DNA from: JACNIV01 sp965370415
GTDB lineage: Bacteria; Cloacimonadota; Cloacimonadia; Cloacimonadales; TCS61
Assembly (NCBI GenBank): GCA_965370415.1
Contig: CBDUTJ010000010.1
Coordinates: 1-64,000, forward strand
DNA: 64,000 bases
Direction of reading: 5' to 3'
Shown: positions 34,584-43,613 of the stretch, one piece after another
Position numbering within the stretch: position 1 is the stretch's first letter
Layout: every line of letters begins with the position of its first letter
The notes under the pieces: generated by a model
Databases searched by the model: none
What the model was told of the DNA's origin: nothing
What the model saw: only the letters and a program-made list of their open reading frames with translations
Translations under genes and position numbers: made by a program

Positions 34584-36872
34584 ATGAAAAACAAACTAAT
34601 TCTAATCCTGGGAATTCTCATATTGAGTTCCATACTTCCTGCCCAGGAAATTAAAACAGGAAACTTGATGGGACGAGTCATTGATGCGGAAACCAGCTAT
34701 CCACTTGGATACGTGAATGTGATAATCAAAGAATTGAATCAGGGTATATTATCCAACGAAAAAGGCCAATATCATTTCTACGGCATACCGGTGGGAAGTT
34801 ATTCTATCTCATTTCAAATTATTGGATATCAGCAGCAGATGAAAACCGATGCTATTATTCGTTCTCAAAGAACCACTTTCATCAATGGTGAACTAAAACG
34901 TAAATCCATCGAGATCGAAGGCATTTCGGTACAGACAAATTATTTTGCCAAAACCGATGAACAGACAACCAGCGTTGTCAGCTTTTCCAGTGAAGAAATC
35001 CGCCGTGCTCCCGGATCGGCAGGCGATGTGAGCCGCATATTGATGTCACTACCCAGCGTAGCTAAAGTAAATGACCAGAGCAACAACCTGATCGTGCGGG
35101 GTGGTAATCCGATGGAAAATACATTTTTCATTGATAATATTGAAATCCCTAATATCAATCACTTTCCACATCAGGGTTCTTCCGGTGGTCCGATCGGCAT
35201 TCTAAATGTAGATTTTATCCAGGATGTAACCTTCAATACAGGAGGTTTTTCCGCGATTTACGGAGACAAACTTTCTTCCATTATGGAAATCGATTTCCGC
35301 GATGGTAATCCTCATGAATTCGATGGCCAGATCGATTTCAGTTGGGTCGGTTTCGGAGGGATCTTTGAAGGTCCCACGAGCAATAAAAGCTCTGCTATGC
35401 TGGCGGTGAAAAGAAGTTACCTGAAATACATTGTAGATGCCATTGATATAGGAACTTCTGCTGCTCCTGAATACGGCGATGTACAGGGAAAACTCACTTA
35501 TGAATTCAATCCCTTCCAGAAGCTTACTTTCCTGACAATTTTTGCAGATGACCACAACACTCCCGACCAGGAAAATGCGGAAGAAAATTATATGTCGCAT
35601 TACGGAAACCAGGATCTGTATCAGGGAACTTATGGTTTGAACTGGCGTGCAGTTTGGAATGAATCTACTTTTTCCAATACTTCATTGTCGATTACTTCAT
35701 CGAAATATGATGAAGATTTCTATGAAACCTTCAAAGAACCAACCGGCGTTCCCGATATTAAAAACCGTACTAATGAGTTGGAAATAAAATTCAGAAATGT
35801 AAACTTTAAACGATTTTCCGGAAAGTTAGGTATGGATTTTGGGATCGACATCAAATATTTGAAACATGATTATGATAACTATCTGGCTGAGACAACAAAT
35901 GCTATTGGAGATACAATTCCCGAGCTTATTCTGAAAGATGAGATCAAGGCAGAAAAACTGAGTGGATTCGTTAGTTTGAATTATGATCCGTTCCCAAAAT
36001 TCTCTACAACATTAGGCTTGAGAGTGGACTACTTTTCCTTTAACGAAAATCTGGCTATTTCACCTCGATTTTCCTGCCAATATAAATTAAATGAAAAAAC
36101 TTCTATGAATGGATCAGTAGGAATTTTTCACCAGAATCTGCCGCTATTGCTTCTATCACAAAACGAAGAAAACAACGATCTGAAAGATCCATTCGCCACG
36201 CACTACATTATCGGATTTGAACATCTACTTTCAGAAGACACACGGTTAGTAGTGGAAACCTATCAGAAAGATTACAGCAATTTCCCCGTTGATCCCAGCC
36301 AACCGGGGATATTCGTGATCGATGATAATTTCTTTAATTATTATGAATCACTGCAAGATAATGGCCAGGCTTTGAGCCGAGGTGTGGAAGTGATCCTGCA
36401 AAAAAAATTGGCAGAGAGCATTTACGGGTTGGCCAGCGCTACCTATTTCCGTTCCCGCTACAAAAGTTACGACGGTATATGGCGGGATAGAAGCTATGAC
36501 AACCAGTTTATCGTAAGTATCGAAGGTGGTTACAAACCAACTCCCGGACTGGAAATGAGCCTGCGTTGGATCTATGCCGGTGGTGTTCCCTATACCCCAA
36601 TCGACGTGGAACAATCGACAATAAATCATCGGGTAGTTTATGATGAAACTCACATTAATGAAGAACGCTATCCCGATTATCATTCCATGAACGTGCGATT
36701 GGATAAGAGATTCTTCTTCAGTAAAACCAACCTGGTAATTTACGTTAGTGTGTGGAATGCTTACAATCAGAAGAATATCGCCGAGTATTATTGGAACGAT
36801 ACGGATCAAACCGTTGATGAAGTGTATCAATGGACGCTGTTGCCGATTCTGGGTGTAGAATTTGAATTCTAA
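34584..36872 (+). CDS. TonB-dependent outer-membrane receptor
   Basis: 762 residues. Signal peptide (MKNKLILILGILILSSILPA), then a CarboxypepD_reg-like domain at about residues 25-105 (GNLMGRVIDAETSYPLGYVN), a plug domain at about 120-230 (RAPGSAGDVSRILMSLPSVA, then NLIVRGGNPMENTFFIDNIE) and a 22-strand-type barrel ending in an aromatic residue (GVEFEF). This matches SusC-like/FecA-like receptors but is shorter than SusC. It imports a bulky ligand using TonB-ExbBD energy. Its regulator is the TetR upstream. Substrate unknown; no SusD-like lipoprotein follows. Confidence 0.87.
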   Translation: MKNKLILILGILILSSILPAQEIKTGNLMGRVIDAETSYPLGYVNVIIKELNQGILSNEKGQYHFYGIPVGSYSISFQIIGYQQQMKTDAIIRSQRTTFINGELKRKSIEIEGISVQTNYFAKTDEQTTSVVSFSSEEIRRAPGSAGDVSRILMSLPSVAKVNDQSNNLIVRGGNPMENTFFIDNIEIPNINHFPHQGSSGGPIGILNVDFIQDVTFNTGGFSAIYGDKLSSIMEIDFRDGNPHEFDGQIDFSWVGFGGIFEGPTSNKSSAMLAVKRSYLKYIVDAIDIGTSAAPEYGDVQGKLTYEFNPFQKLTFLTIFADDHNTPDQENAEENYMSHYGNQDLYQGTYGLNWRAVWNESTFSNTSLSITSSKYDEDFYETFKEPTGVPDIKNRTNELEIKFRNVNFKRFSGKLGMDFGIDIKYLKHDYDNYLAETTNAIGDTIPELILKDEIKAEKLSGFVSLNYDPFPKFSTTLGLRVDYFSFNENLAISPRFSCQYKLNEKTSMNGSVGIFHQNLPLLLLSQNEENNDLKDPFATHYIIGFEHLLSEDTRLVVETYQKDYSNFPVDPSQPGIFVIDDNFFNYYESLQDNGQALSRGVEVILQKKLAESIYGLASATYFRSRYKSYDGIWRDRSYDNQFIVSIEGGYKPTPGLEMSLRWIYAGGVPYTPIDVEQSTINHRVVYDETHINEERYPDYHSMNVRLDKRFFFSKTNLVIYVSVWNAYNQKNIAEYYWNDTDQTVDEVYQWTLLPILGVEFEF

Positions 36873-36895
36873 TTTTTTATCAAAGTAGAATGCTT

Positions 36896-37606
36896 TTATT
36901 TCTGACCGTATTTATTTAAATAGAAATCATGTACAAAATTGTCAATTATCAAAGGATCGAATCCTTGTGTTATTGTAATCCAATAATACTCATCAATCAA
37001 TTTAGGATAAGAGGTATGCTTTTTGTCCAAATATCCAAATAATTCATCCCAATTTAAGTCGGTATCTTTTAAGCTATTCTTAATTTCTCGTAATTCATTT
37101 TGAACTTTTAAAAGATACTTAAAATAGCCACAGCCGTTGTCATCTAATTGGAAATTCCTGTATATTGGCTGGTCCCAAGGAGAAAATAGATTTGGCCTCA
37201 ATGCAAATAGTGCTTTTGCAGTGCCAACCGGTCCAATCCGAACACTAATTTCACGATCTCCATGCTGACGTGTCGCTGCTTTTTGCTCTGATAAATTATT
37301 GAAAGATTCAATTATTAACTTTTCATTTACGACTAAGTTGTAATCTATTAAACAATCATGCCTGCTTGGCATTTTTGATTTTGTTGACTGATACCAATCC
37401 GTGATGCTCTTGATTGATACATCCTCTTGATCTTTTTTAAATTGTCTGCATCCCCAAGAACGAAGCCATTTAATGAGAGCTTTTACATGTTCCGTTTTAT
37501 TCATATCTAAGTTCGGATATTGTCCTAACAATTCTAAATAGCTATAATCATAATCAGTAAGTTGATTGTATAAATAACACGCAATTCTGAGGTGTAATAA
37601 TTTCAT
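36896..37606 (-). CDS. Orphan protein, unknown function (distant resemblance to HhH-GPD-type proteins)
   Basis: 236 residues, no signal peptide or membrane span. The block GPVGTAKALFALRP followed by FSPWDQPIYRNF recalls uncharacterised proteins related to helix-hairpin-helix DNA glycosylases, in which a conserved lysine and a W-D pair occur at this point; that is a weak similarity. The gene stands alone on the minus strand between the receptor and priA, and its codon use and AT-content resemble the polysaccharide locus more than its neighbours, so recent acquisition is possible. Confidence 0.55.
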   Translation of the reverse strand: MKLLHLRIACYLYNQLTDYDYSYLELLGQYPNLDMNKTEHVKALIKWLRSWGCRQFKKDQEDVSIKSITDWYQSTKSKMPSRHDCLIDYNLVVNEKLIIESFNNLSEQKAATRQHGDREISVRIGPVGTAKALFALRPNLFSPWDQPIYRNFQLDDNGCGYFKYLLKVQNELREIKNSLKDTDLNWDELFGYLDKKHTSYPKLIDEYYWITITQGFDPLIIDNFVHDFYLNKYGQK

Positions 37607-37651
37607 AGGATTTATCCTTTATTTATTGAGTTTTTATAGTTTATATTTAAA

Positions 37652-40048
37652 TTATAACAAACTATAAGGATCGATATCAATTATCATTCTAACCATACTG
37701 CCCAGCTTTAGGTTCTCTTTCAAATAGTTCACACTTTTGGAAAGTGTCTGCACTGAATCTGCTTTTAAGATAATATGATAACGATAATTATTTTTTATCT
37801 TGATAAAAGGGGCTTGCACAGGACCCAGTACAAAGAGATTTTCAGGCTTAAACAGTTGTTTCAGTCTTTCAATTATATGATCATTTTTAACCAATTGAGT
37901 GCGCAGGTATTTTTCATTTTTATGTGAAAATAAAAAACGTGCCAGACGATAAGTCGGGGGATATTTTAAAAGTTTACGGAGTTTTAACTCCTGCTGGGAA
38001 AATGAGACAAAATCCTGATGGGTAGCGCAGGTGATGGCATAATGCTCAGGATTATAAGTTTGGATGATAACTTCACCCGGTTTTTCTCCCCTACCACTGC
38101 GACCTGCCACCTGGGTGAGAAGTTGAAAAGTTCTTTCCGCAGCTCGAAAATCAGGTATGTTCAAGCCGATATCGGCTGAGATAACACCTACCAGAGTAAC
38201 GTTGGCAAAATCAAGTCCTTTGGCTATCATCTGGGTACCAAGCAAGATATCGATATTACCTTTTTTCATACGCTCGAACATGGAATCATAACTATCTTTC
38301 CTGCGGGTAGAATCAGAATCCATACGCAGAATACGGGCGGAGGGAAAAAGAATCTGCAACTCTTTTTCTATCTGCTGTGTGCCTGGCGCTCCGAAGCTGA
38401 ACATGAAGCTACCACATTCGGGACATTTGCGTGGCAGATCTATCCTGTGGCCGCAATAGTGGCAGATAAGCTCCTGTGAACTGCTGTGAAAATTCATACT
38501 GATCTCACAGTGTGGACACTGGAAAAGCTTACCGCAGGAAACACACTGCACAAAGGATGAATGTCCTCTTCTGTTATGAAAAAGAATGCTCTGCTCGCCC
38601 ACTACCAGTTTCTCTTCGATTCTGGTTTTGAGCGTTGCGGAAAAATGAGCGGTGGGATCTTCCTCTTTTTTCAGATCGATTATCTGCACTGAAGGAAGCT
38701 TGTAGGTTAATGGACGTTTGGTTAATTGCAGTAGAATAGATTTACCTTTTTCCACATTCTGCCAGCTTTCCAGGGAAGGAGTAGCGCTACCCAGAACGAC
38801 GACAGCATTCGACAAACGGGCACGAACAATAGCAATATCCCTGCCGTTATAGCGCGGGGTTTTATCCTGTTTATAGGTATTTTCGTGTTCCTCATCAACG
38901 ATGATGATGCCGATATTTTCCAGGGGAGCAAAAATAGCACTGCGGGCACCGATAACAATTTTGCTTTCCCCTGATTTTATCTTATTCCACTGCTGCCAGC
39001 GCTGACGCTCGTTGAGATGACTATGCAGAATGGCAATATCCTGATCAAATGCATTATAAAAGCGTTCCACCATCTGCGGAGTCAGTGATATTTCAGGTAC
39101 CAGCATGAGGGCTGTTTTCTCTTTTTCCAGACACTTTCTAATAACCCGGATATAGACTTCGGTTTTACCACTGCCTGTGATCCCATAGAGTAGAAAAGAT
39201 TGGAAATCACCATTCTGGATGGAGTTGTTTATTTTATTCACAACCTGTTCTTGTTCGTCTGTCAATTTGAGCTTTTTTGGTTTTTGCTCAGAGGGAATAA
39301 CAAAATATTCCTCTTTCACCTCTCGTGGTTCAATGCGCAGAATACCCTTATTCTCAAGTGCTTTCAAAACAGAGCGGCTGACTTTATCGACAATAACCTT
39401 GAGTGGAAATTCAGTTCCTTTTTGCTTGATCAATTCCCAGGCTGCTTTTTGCTTTTCTGTTAGTTGGGGAATTTCTTCAACCTGGTTCAAGATCAAAAAA
39501 TTCGCCAGCTTCTTTTTTATCCTGGTATCGTAAACTCTCTTTATTTCAATGATATGTTGATTTTCCAGTTTTTCCAGCCAGGAATTGAAGACCGCTGCTT
39601 TGATGTTCAGTTTCTTTTTCAGATCAGGAATATTAAGCCAGTTCAATTTGCTTAATTGATTCAGGATAAGTTCGGGCGTTCCGTTAGAATCCAGAGCAGG
39701 TTTATCTGCTATCATTTTCACTTGCTGCTGAAGTTGTACATTAAATCCGGAAGGAAGCATAGCACTAAGAGTCTGTCCCAGACCGCACTGATAATAGTTG
39801 CTTATCCACCTGGCTAATTGCAGTTGGTTGCGAGAGATCTTGGGGTTTTCATCGATAATCTCCAAGATCTCTTTGTATTTAAGGTTTTCATCCAGCCTGG
39901 CAGCTTCCTGCCAGACAATACCCGTATGGAAACTATTCTGAAGCGAAACCAGCACGCGGCAACCCTGCCTGATATCTTCTTCAGTTTTGTATACATAAAG
40001 TTTTTCAACTTTGATAGGCAATGCGATTTCGTAATATTTCATATGCAT
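37652..40048 (-). CDS. priA: Primosomal protein N' (replication restart helicase)
   Basis: 798 residues. An N-terminal DNA-binding domain is followed by helicase motif I GITGSGKTEVY (residues 289-299), DEEHEN (385-390) and GSATPSLESW, then eight zinc cysteines (Cys502, 505, 511, 514, 529, 532, 542, 545) inserted between the two helicase lobes, and motifs V/VI LGTQMIAKGLDF and QVAGRSGRG. PriA binds stalled forks and reloads DnaB. The ATG at 40048 has its GGAGGG 8 bases away inside the upstream terminator stem; a second ATG at 40042 is possible. Confidence 0.96.
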   Translation of the reverse strand: MHMKYYEIALPIKVEKLYVYKTEEDIRQGCRVLVSLQNSFHTGIVWQEAARLDENLKYKEILEIIDENPKISRNQLQLARWISNYYQCGLGQTLSAMLPSGFNVQLQQQVKMIADKPALDSNGTPELILNQLSKLNWLNIPDLKKKLNIKAAVFNSWLEKLENQHIIEIKRVYDTRIKKKLANFLILNQVEEIPQLTEKQKAAWELIKQKGTEFPLKVIVDKVSRSVLKALENKGILRIEPREVKEEYFVIPSEQKPKKLKLTDEQEQVVNKINNSIQNGDFQSFLLYGITGSGKTEVYIRVIRKCLEKEKTALMLVPEISLTPQMVERFYNAFDQDIAILHSHLNERQRWQQWNKIKSGESKIVIGARSAIFAPLENIGIIIVDEEHENTYKQDKTPRYNGRDIAIVRARLSNAVVVLGSATPSLESWQNVEKGKSILLQLTKRPLTYKLPSVQIIDLKKEEDPTAHFSATLKTRIEEKLVVGEQSILFHNRRGHSSFVQCVSCGKLFQCPHCEISMNFHSSSQELICHYCGHRIDLPRKCPECGSFMFSFGAPGTQQIEKELQILFPSARILRMDSDSTRRKDSYDSMFERMKKGNIDILLGTQMIAKGLDFANVTLVGVISADIGLNIPDFRAAERTFQLLTQVAGRSGRGEKPGEVIIQTYNPEHYAITCATHQDFVSFSQQELKLRKLLKYPPTYRLARFLFSHKNEKYLRTQLVKNDHIIERLKQLFKPENLFVLGPVQAPFIKIKNNYRYHIILKADSVQTLSKSVNYLKENLKLGSMVRMIIDIDPYSLL

Positions 40049-40051
40049 AAA

Positions 40052-40078
40052 AAAAGCCCTCCAGCTAAGAGGGCTTTT
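40052..40078 (-). terminator. Intrinsic terminator of the Exb/TPR operon
   Basis: Perfect 10-bp stem AAAAGCCCTC / GAGGGCTTTT with a 7-base loop, followed on the minus strand by a run of T (40049-40055). It ends the eight-gene operon running from 51063 and doubles as the leader of priA, whose ribosome site lies in the stem. Confidence 0.85.
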
Positions 40079-40091
40079 ATTTAATATAATT

Positions 40092-41516
40092 TTATTTATA
40101 GAACTTCATACGGAAACTGTAACCAATGGGTTCTTTTACTTTGATCTTCCAGTTAAGAATGATCTGACGGCATTTTCCCAGGAAGTTATCTGTAAAATAG
40201 CTGCCTTCAGTCACTTCGATATCAACCGCTTCCACTATACCGGAAGCACTGATGATTAAGGAGAATCCGATCGTTCCGTACATATCCATTATCATTGTTT
40301 CTACGGTGAACAGTTTGGTGATCTGCGGCTTATAAGCGCTCACAACATTGTCGATATTAGCCAGTTCTGATTTTGTTTCAGGAGTCATCTCTTCGATCTT
40401 GACGATTCCCTCTTTTACCATCCTGATGCCAGCAAAACGCTTTTTAACAGCTTGGAATTGTGCTTTACTCTCAACTCTGGTAACATTATAGCTGCCAACA
40501 TCTCCGCCCAAACTGGCCAAATCAACCTCTTCAAAGCCACCGGTTCCACCCAGATCGAGACCTTCCAGACCACCGATATCACCCAGTCCGTCTCCTACGC
40601 CTTCCAGATCAAAACCTTCGGCTCCGACTACATCCAGATCACTAGCTCCTCTAGTGGCTACCGGTCCGCTACTCGTTCCGGGACCAGTACCGGCAACAAC
40701 GATTTCGCTTACTTCTGTAACTTCCAGAAGTTCATTGCTGAAATCACCGACTCCCTCTCCACCGGGCATACCAGTTATACCATCTCCCAGAGAAAGTCCG
40801 AACTCTTTTTCAAATTCCGCAGACGACATAGCTTGGGCTTGTTCGACCTCCTCGGTAACTTCCTCTTCCATCTCTTCCCGGCTTTTTGGTCCGGTTTCGG
40901 TGGGACCAACCACTTCTTCTACCTCTCCTATTTCAACCTGGGTAGCATATTCTTCGATCCTTTGCAGACGTTCTAGGAAATCTAATCTCACGGGAGGTAC
41001 ATAGTTACTCTCTGCAATAAAAAGACCTATCCAGGTAGCTAGCACACCCAGGGTGACAAAAATTCTGGTAAATTTTTCCTGCGGTGAAAGAGGACTGGCT
41101 TTGGCAAACTGCTTGGCAATGGTCAATTCTTCCCTGGTAGCAACATATCTGTAGGGCTGCATGAAATTGTACTCTATCTTCCAATCTCCTCCAAAAGTTA
41201 CTGTACCCATAGTAGATGAATCCAAGGTTAATGTATTACCCTTCAGCAGATTTGCTCTTCGCAAGTCATCTTTTGTCAATTCTTGATTGTCCTTTTTAAT
41301 TGTTATATCCATGCCTTCGCGAAGTTTCATCTTGTATAATGAGCCGCTTTTGGAGATAAGTGCATACTTGTCAGGAAAAGCTTTATCCAGAATCTGCCAG
41401 AAGATAAACTTATTACTTCCGATTATAAAAGATTTGGTGAAATCTCTTTTCTGCCTGGCAATATCAAGAATTTTATCCTTATATTTAAGCTTTAGATTTA
41501 ATATTTTTTCTGCCAT
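40092..41516 (-). CDS. TonB-like protein with FHA-like N-domain (AgmX/GltG-like)
   Basis: 474 residues from the ATG at 41516 (GAGG five bases upstream; an upstream GTG would overlap it). Residues 1-125 resemble a forkhead-associated fold (FTKSFIIGSNKFIFWQIL, then GTVTFGGDWKIEYNF). A membrane helix at about 150-169 (IFVTLGVLATWIGLFIA) is followed by acidic and then Gly-rich linkers (about 205-355) and a C-terminal TonB-like domain (about 395-474) with IGFSLIISASGIVEAVDIEV. Such proteins span the periplasm and pull on outer-membrane partners. It is the last gene of the ExbB-ExbD-ExbD operon. Confidence 0.78.
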   Translation of the reverse strand: MAEKILNLKLKYKDKILDIARQKRDFTKSFIIGSNKFIFWQILDKAFPDKYALISKSGSLYKMKLREGMDITIKKDNQELTKDDLRRANLLKGNTLTLDSSTMGTVTFGGDWKIEYNFMQPYRYVATREELTIAKQFAKASPLSPQEKFTRIFVTLGVLATWIGLFIAESNYVPPVRLDFLERLQRIEEYATQVEIGEVEEVVGPTETGPKSREEMEEEVTEEVEQAQAMSSAEFEKEFGLSLGDGITGMPGGEGVGDFSNELLEVTEVSEIVVAGTGPGTSSGPVATRGASDLDVVGAEGFDLEGVGDGLGDIGGLEGLDLGGTGGFEEVDLASLGGDVGSYNVTRVESKAQFQAVKKRFAGIRMVKEGIVKIEEMTPETKSELANIDNVVSAYKPQITKLFTVETMIMDMYGTIGFSLIISASGIVEAVDIEVTEGSYFTDNFLGKCRQIILNWKIKVKEPIGYSFRMKFYK

Positions 41517-41528
41517 AGCCACCTCTTT

Positions 41529-42065
41529 TTAAATACCCAGTACTTCTTCTTTATTTTCGGAATGAATAGTAGAAAAATAGATGTTGGCAAATGAGGCTTG
41601 GGCACTGAATTTCATGAACTCCGTGATATATCTGCACGGTAGATCCTTATCTGCCTGGATTAATAGACACGGTTGGCTGTGCACTGACATTATCGATTTT
41701 GCTTCCATCTTCAATAACCAGAGAAGAGATTGCCTGGTATCCTGGCTGCTGATAAAATCCTGTAGCGATCCGACCGGAATATTTTCTGCACCATAGAGGA
41801 TTTTATCTGTGTAGATCTTCACGAAAACAGCTTTCCCGCTTTCGATCAGCTCATTCCTGGTAATAGTTGTGGGAAGCAGCATGCCTTCGGGAGCATTTTT
41901 CTGGCTGGCATCCATGGAGATGTTCTTGATCATGAAAACCAATAGAATTGTAAGAATATCGATAAGTGAAGTAATGTTAAGATCTCTTGTTTTATTACCG
42001 CGTGAGCGTTTTGTAAATCCAGAACTCCCAGCTGATCTATCTACTCTCACTGATGCTCGTTTCAT
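41529..42065 (-). CDS. ExbD/TolR-family protein (with conserved Asp)
   Basis: 178 residues. Basic N-terminus, membrane helix with LNITSLIDILTILLVFMI (Asp36, the proton-carrying residue of ExbD/TolR) and a periplasmic domain to the end. Second of two consecutive ExbD-like genes; start 9 bases after the end of the other. ExbD dimerises inside an ExbB pentamer and couples proton flow to rotation or pulling. The presence of two different ExbD subunits suggests a heterodimer. Confidence 0.87.
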   Translation of the reverse strand: MKRASVRVDRSAGSSGFTKRSRGNKTRDLNITSLIDILTILLVFMIKNISMDASQKNAPEGMLLPTTITRNELIESGKAVFVKIYTDKILYGAENIPVGSLQDFISSQDTRQSLLWLLKMEAKSIMSVHSQPCLLIQADKDLPCRYITEFMKFSAQASFANIYFSTIHSENKEEVLGI

Positions 42066-42074
42066 ATCATGCTC

Positions 42075-42581
42075 CTATTTTGCTCGGTAGTATTTGGTTA
42101 AAGCCGTAAGATACTTGATATTCGGGAAATCGTTACTCTTGCATATATCGATCGAACGCAACAATGTATCGAATCTTACTGTAGGATCAGGTAGTACTTC
42201 TATTGTGCCCTGTTTGGCGTGTAACACTTTAAGTTCGGCCATGTTCTTATCAAGAGTAACAAAATCATGTCGACCCGGGCTCAACTGTGGAATCTCAGTA
42301 ACTCTCTTATCACCTTCGACCTTGATCTCGAAACGATCCGGGAAAAGGGCCAGAGTTATCATTTTAGGCAGTTCTTCCGCCTGTTCTTCTGTTTCTTCAC
42401 CGTTAACGCCACCAGCAGACTGAGCAGGCAATGTTATCTCTATCATGGCCAGATGTACAGAGACCATGATGGTCATCAACATAGGAATGATAACTATGAA
42501 GAGATTCATGATGGGGATGAGATTTGGTTCTCGATGTTCGTGCTGAGATCCCGTCCTGTTTTGGGATGGACCGTATGCCAT
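42075..42581 (-). CDS. ExbD/TolR-family protein lacking the conserved Asp
   Basis: 168 residues. The helix reads PNLIPIMNLFIVIIPMLM: aligned to E. coli ExbD and to the neighbouring paralogue, Asn26 stands where the protonatable Asp should be. The nucleotide sequence confirms the codon AAT. The periplasmic part is typical (IEVLPDPTVRFDTLLRSI). The gap to exbB is only 4 bases. It probably forms a heterodimer with the Asp-bearing paralogue and acts as a structural or regulatory half. Loss of function alone is unlikely since the gene is otherwise intact. Confidence 0.85.
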   Translation of the reverse strand: MAYGPSQNRTGSQHEHREPNLIPIMNLFIVIIPMLMTIMVSVHLAMIEITLPAQSAGGVNGEETEEQAEELPKMITLALFPDRFEIKVEGDKRVTEIPQLSPGRHDFVTLDKNMAELKVLHAKQGTIEVLPDPTVRFDTLLRSIDICKSNDFPNIKYLTALTKYYRAK

Positions 42582-42585
42582 AATA

Positions 42586-43311
42586 CTAATCCTTCATAGC
42601 GTAGGTTATCTGATTAATCGTTTTTACACTATATTCGTCAATATCATTGATAATTTTATCGGCTCGTGCCTGCAGAGCACCCTTGATAAGCATGGTGGGA
42701 ATAGCAACCATAAGACCATAGGCTGTGGTTCCCATAGCCATGGAAATACCTTCTGTAAGAAGCCGACTCTTATCAGCTTCGGGTGCATTGGCCAGAGCAT
42801 CGAAGGATGCAACCAGACCAAAGATAGTTCCCAGCAGACCAAGCAGCGTGGAAACTTGTGCAATAATATCGAACCAGAATAAACCTGCTTCCACATGTGG
42901 AATTGCCTGCAAGCCTGCTTCATCAAAAGAGTTCTGCAGGTGTCTTTGCAGTTCCACACCTTTCTTGCCGGATTTTAAACCGTCATTATAGCCCAGCAGA
43001 CCGTTCCAGAAAATAAAACCGATGGTGGTCTTCTTGAACTGAGAACTGATACGGATCGCTTCTTCCGTCTGGTTATTTTTAATGTAGCCTTTCAATTTAA
43101 GATAAAATTTCTTAGTGTCCAGTTTCTCTTTAATTGTGAGTTGCCAGTACTTGATAATCGACATAATGAGCATCACGATCAATAAGAAAGAGATGATATA
43201 CATGAACACACCACCCTGTACAAACATTTCAGCTACATTCACAGAAGCAGAAAGACTGCTCACGCTGAATAATAAAATAACCAGCAATAATATTCTAAAA
43301 CCTCTACTCAT
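42586..43311 (-). CDS. ExbB/TolQ/MotA-family proton channel protein
   Basis: 241 residues. Hydrophobic N-terminus with a signal-like stretch (about 7-23), then three membrane helices at about 35-53, 145-170 (TLLGLLGTIFGLVASFDAL) and 190-212 (ISMAMGTTAYGLMVAIPTML, including the conserved Thr). It forms the pentameric stator ring that houses ExbD helices. Strong GGGAGG site. It is followed by the two ExbD genes, as in the aglRQS arrangement of Myxococcus. Confidence 0.9.
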   Translation of the reverse strand: MSRGFRILLLVILLFSVSSLSASVNVAEMFVQGGVFMYIISFLLIVMLIMSIIKYWQLTIKEKLDTKKFYLKLKGYIKNNQTEEAIRISSQFKKTTIGFIFWNGLLGYNDGLKSGKKGVELQRHLQNSFDEAGLQAIPHVEAGLFWFDIIAQVSTLLGLLGTIFGLVASFDALANAPEADKSRLLTEGISMAMGTTAYGLMVAIPTMLIKGALQARADKIINDIDEYSVKTINQITYAMKD

Positions 43312-43323
43312 TACTAACCTCCC

Positions 43324-43584
43324 TTAGTAAAGTAATTTATTTGATTTTTTAAATTTATCTATAACATTCAATTTCATATCGGAATCGTAATCCGTCTGAG
43401 TGCGTGGCATCAGTGCAGCATTATCCGGTTTACGGATCTCAATTTTTACCTCTTCTTCAGCTTCGCTTTTCAGTTTTTTAAGATTTCTGTACTTGGTCGA
43501 TTTGGTGCTTTGTCCGGTAGTGGTTTGCGCCAGCAAAGAGGAGATAAATATAATTAATATACATAAAATTAGTATTTGTTTCAT
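43324..43584 (-). CDS. Small secreted protein
   Basis: 86 residues with a signal peptide (ILILCILIIFISSLLAQ) and a short, highly charged mature part (LKKLKSEAEEEVKIEIRKPD). GAGAGG ribosome site. No family recognised. Its place between the large TPR gene and exbB suggests a periplasmic component or adaptor of the same machine. Confidence 0.65.
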   Translation of the reverse strand: MKQILILCILIIFISSLLAQTTTGQSTKSTKYRNLKKLKSEAEEEVKIEIRKPDNAALMPRTQTDYDSDMKLNVIDKFKKSNKLLY

Positions 43585-43613
43585 AATATACCTCTCATCC
43601 TGAGATACCCGGG

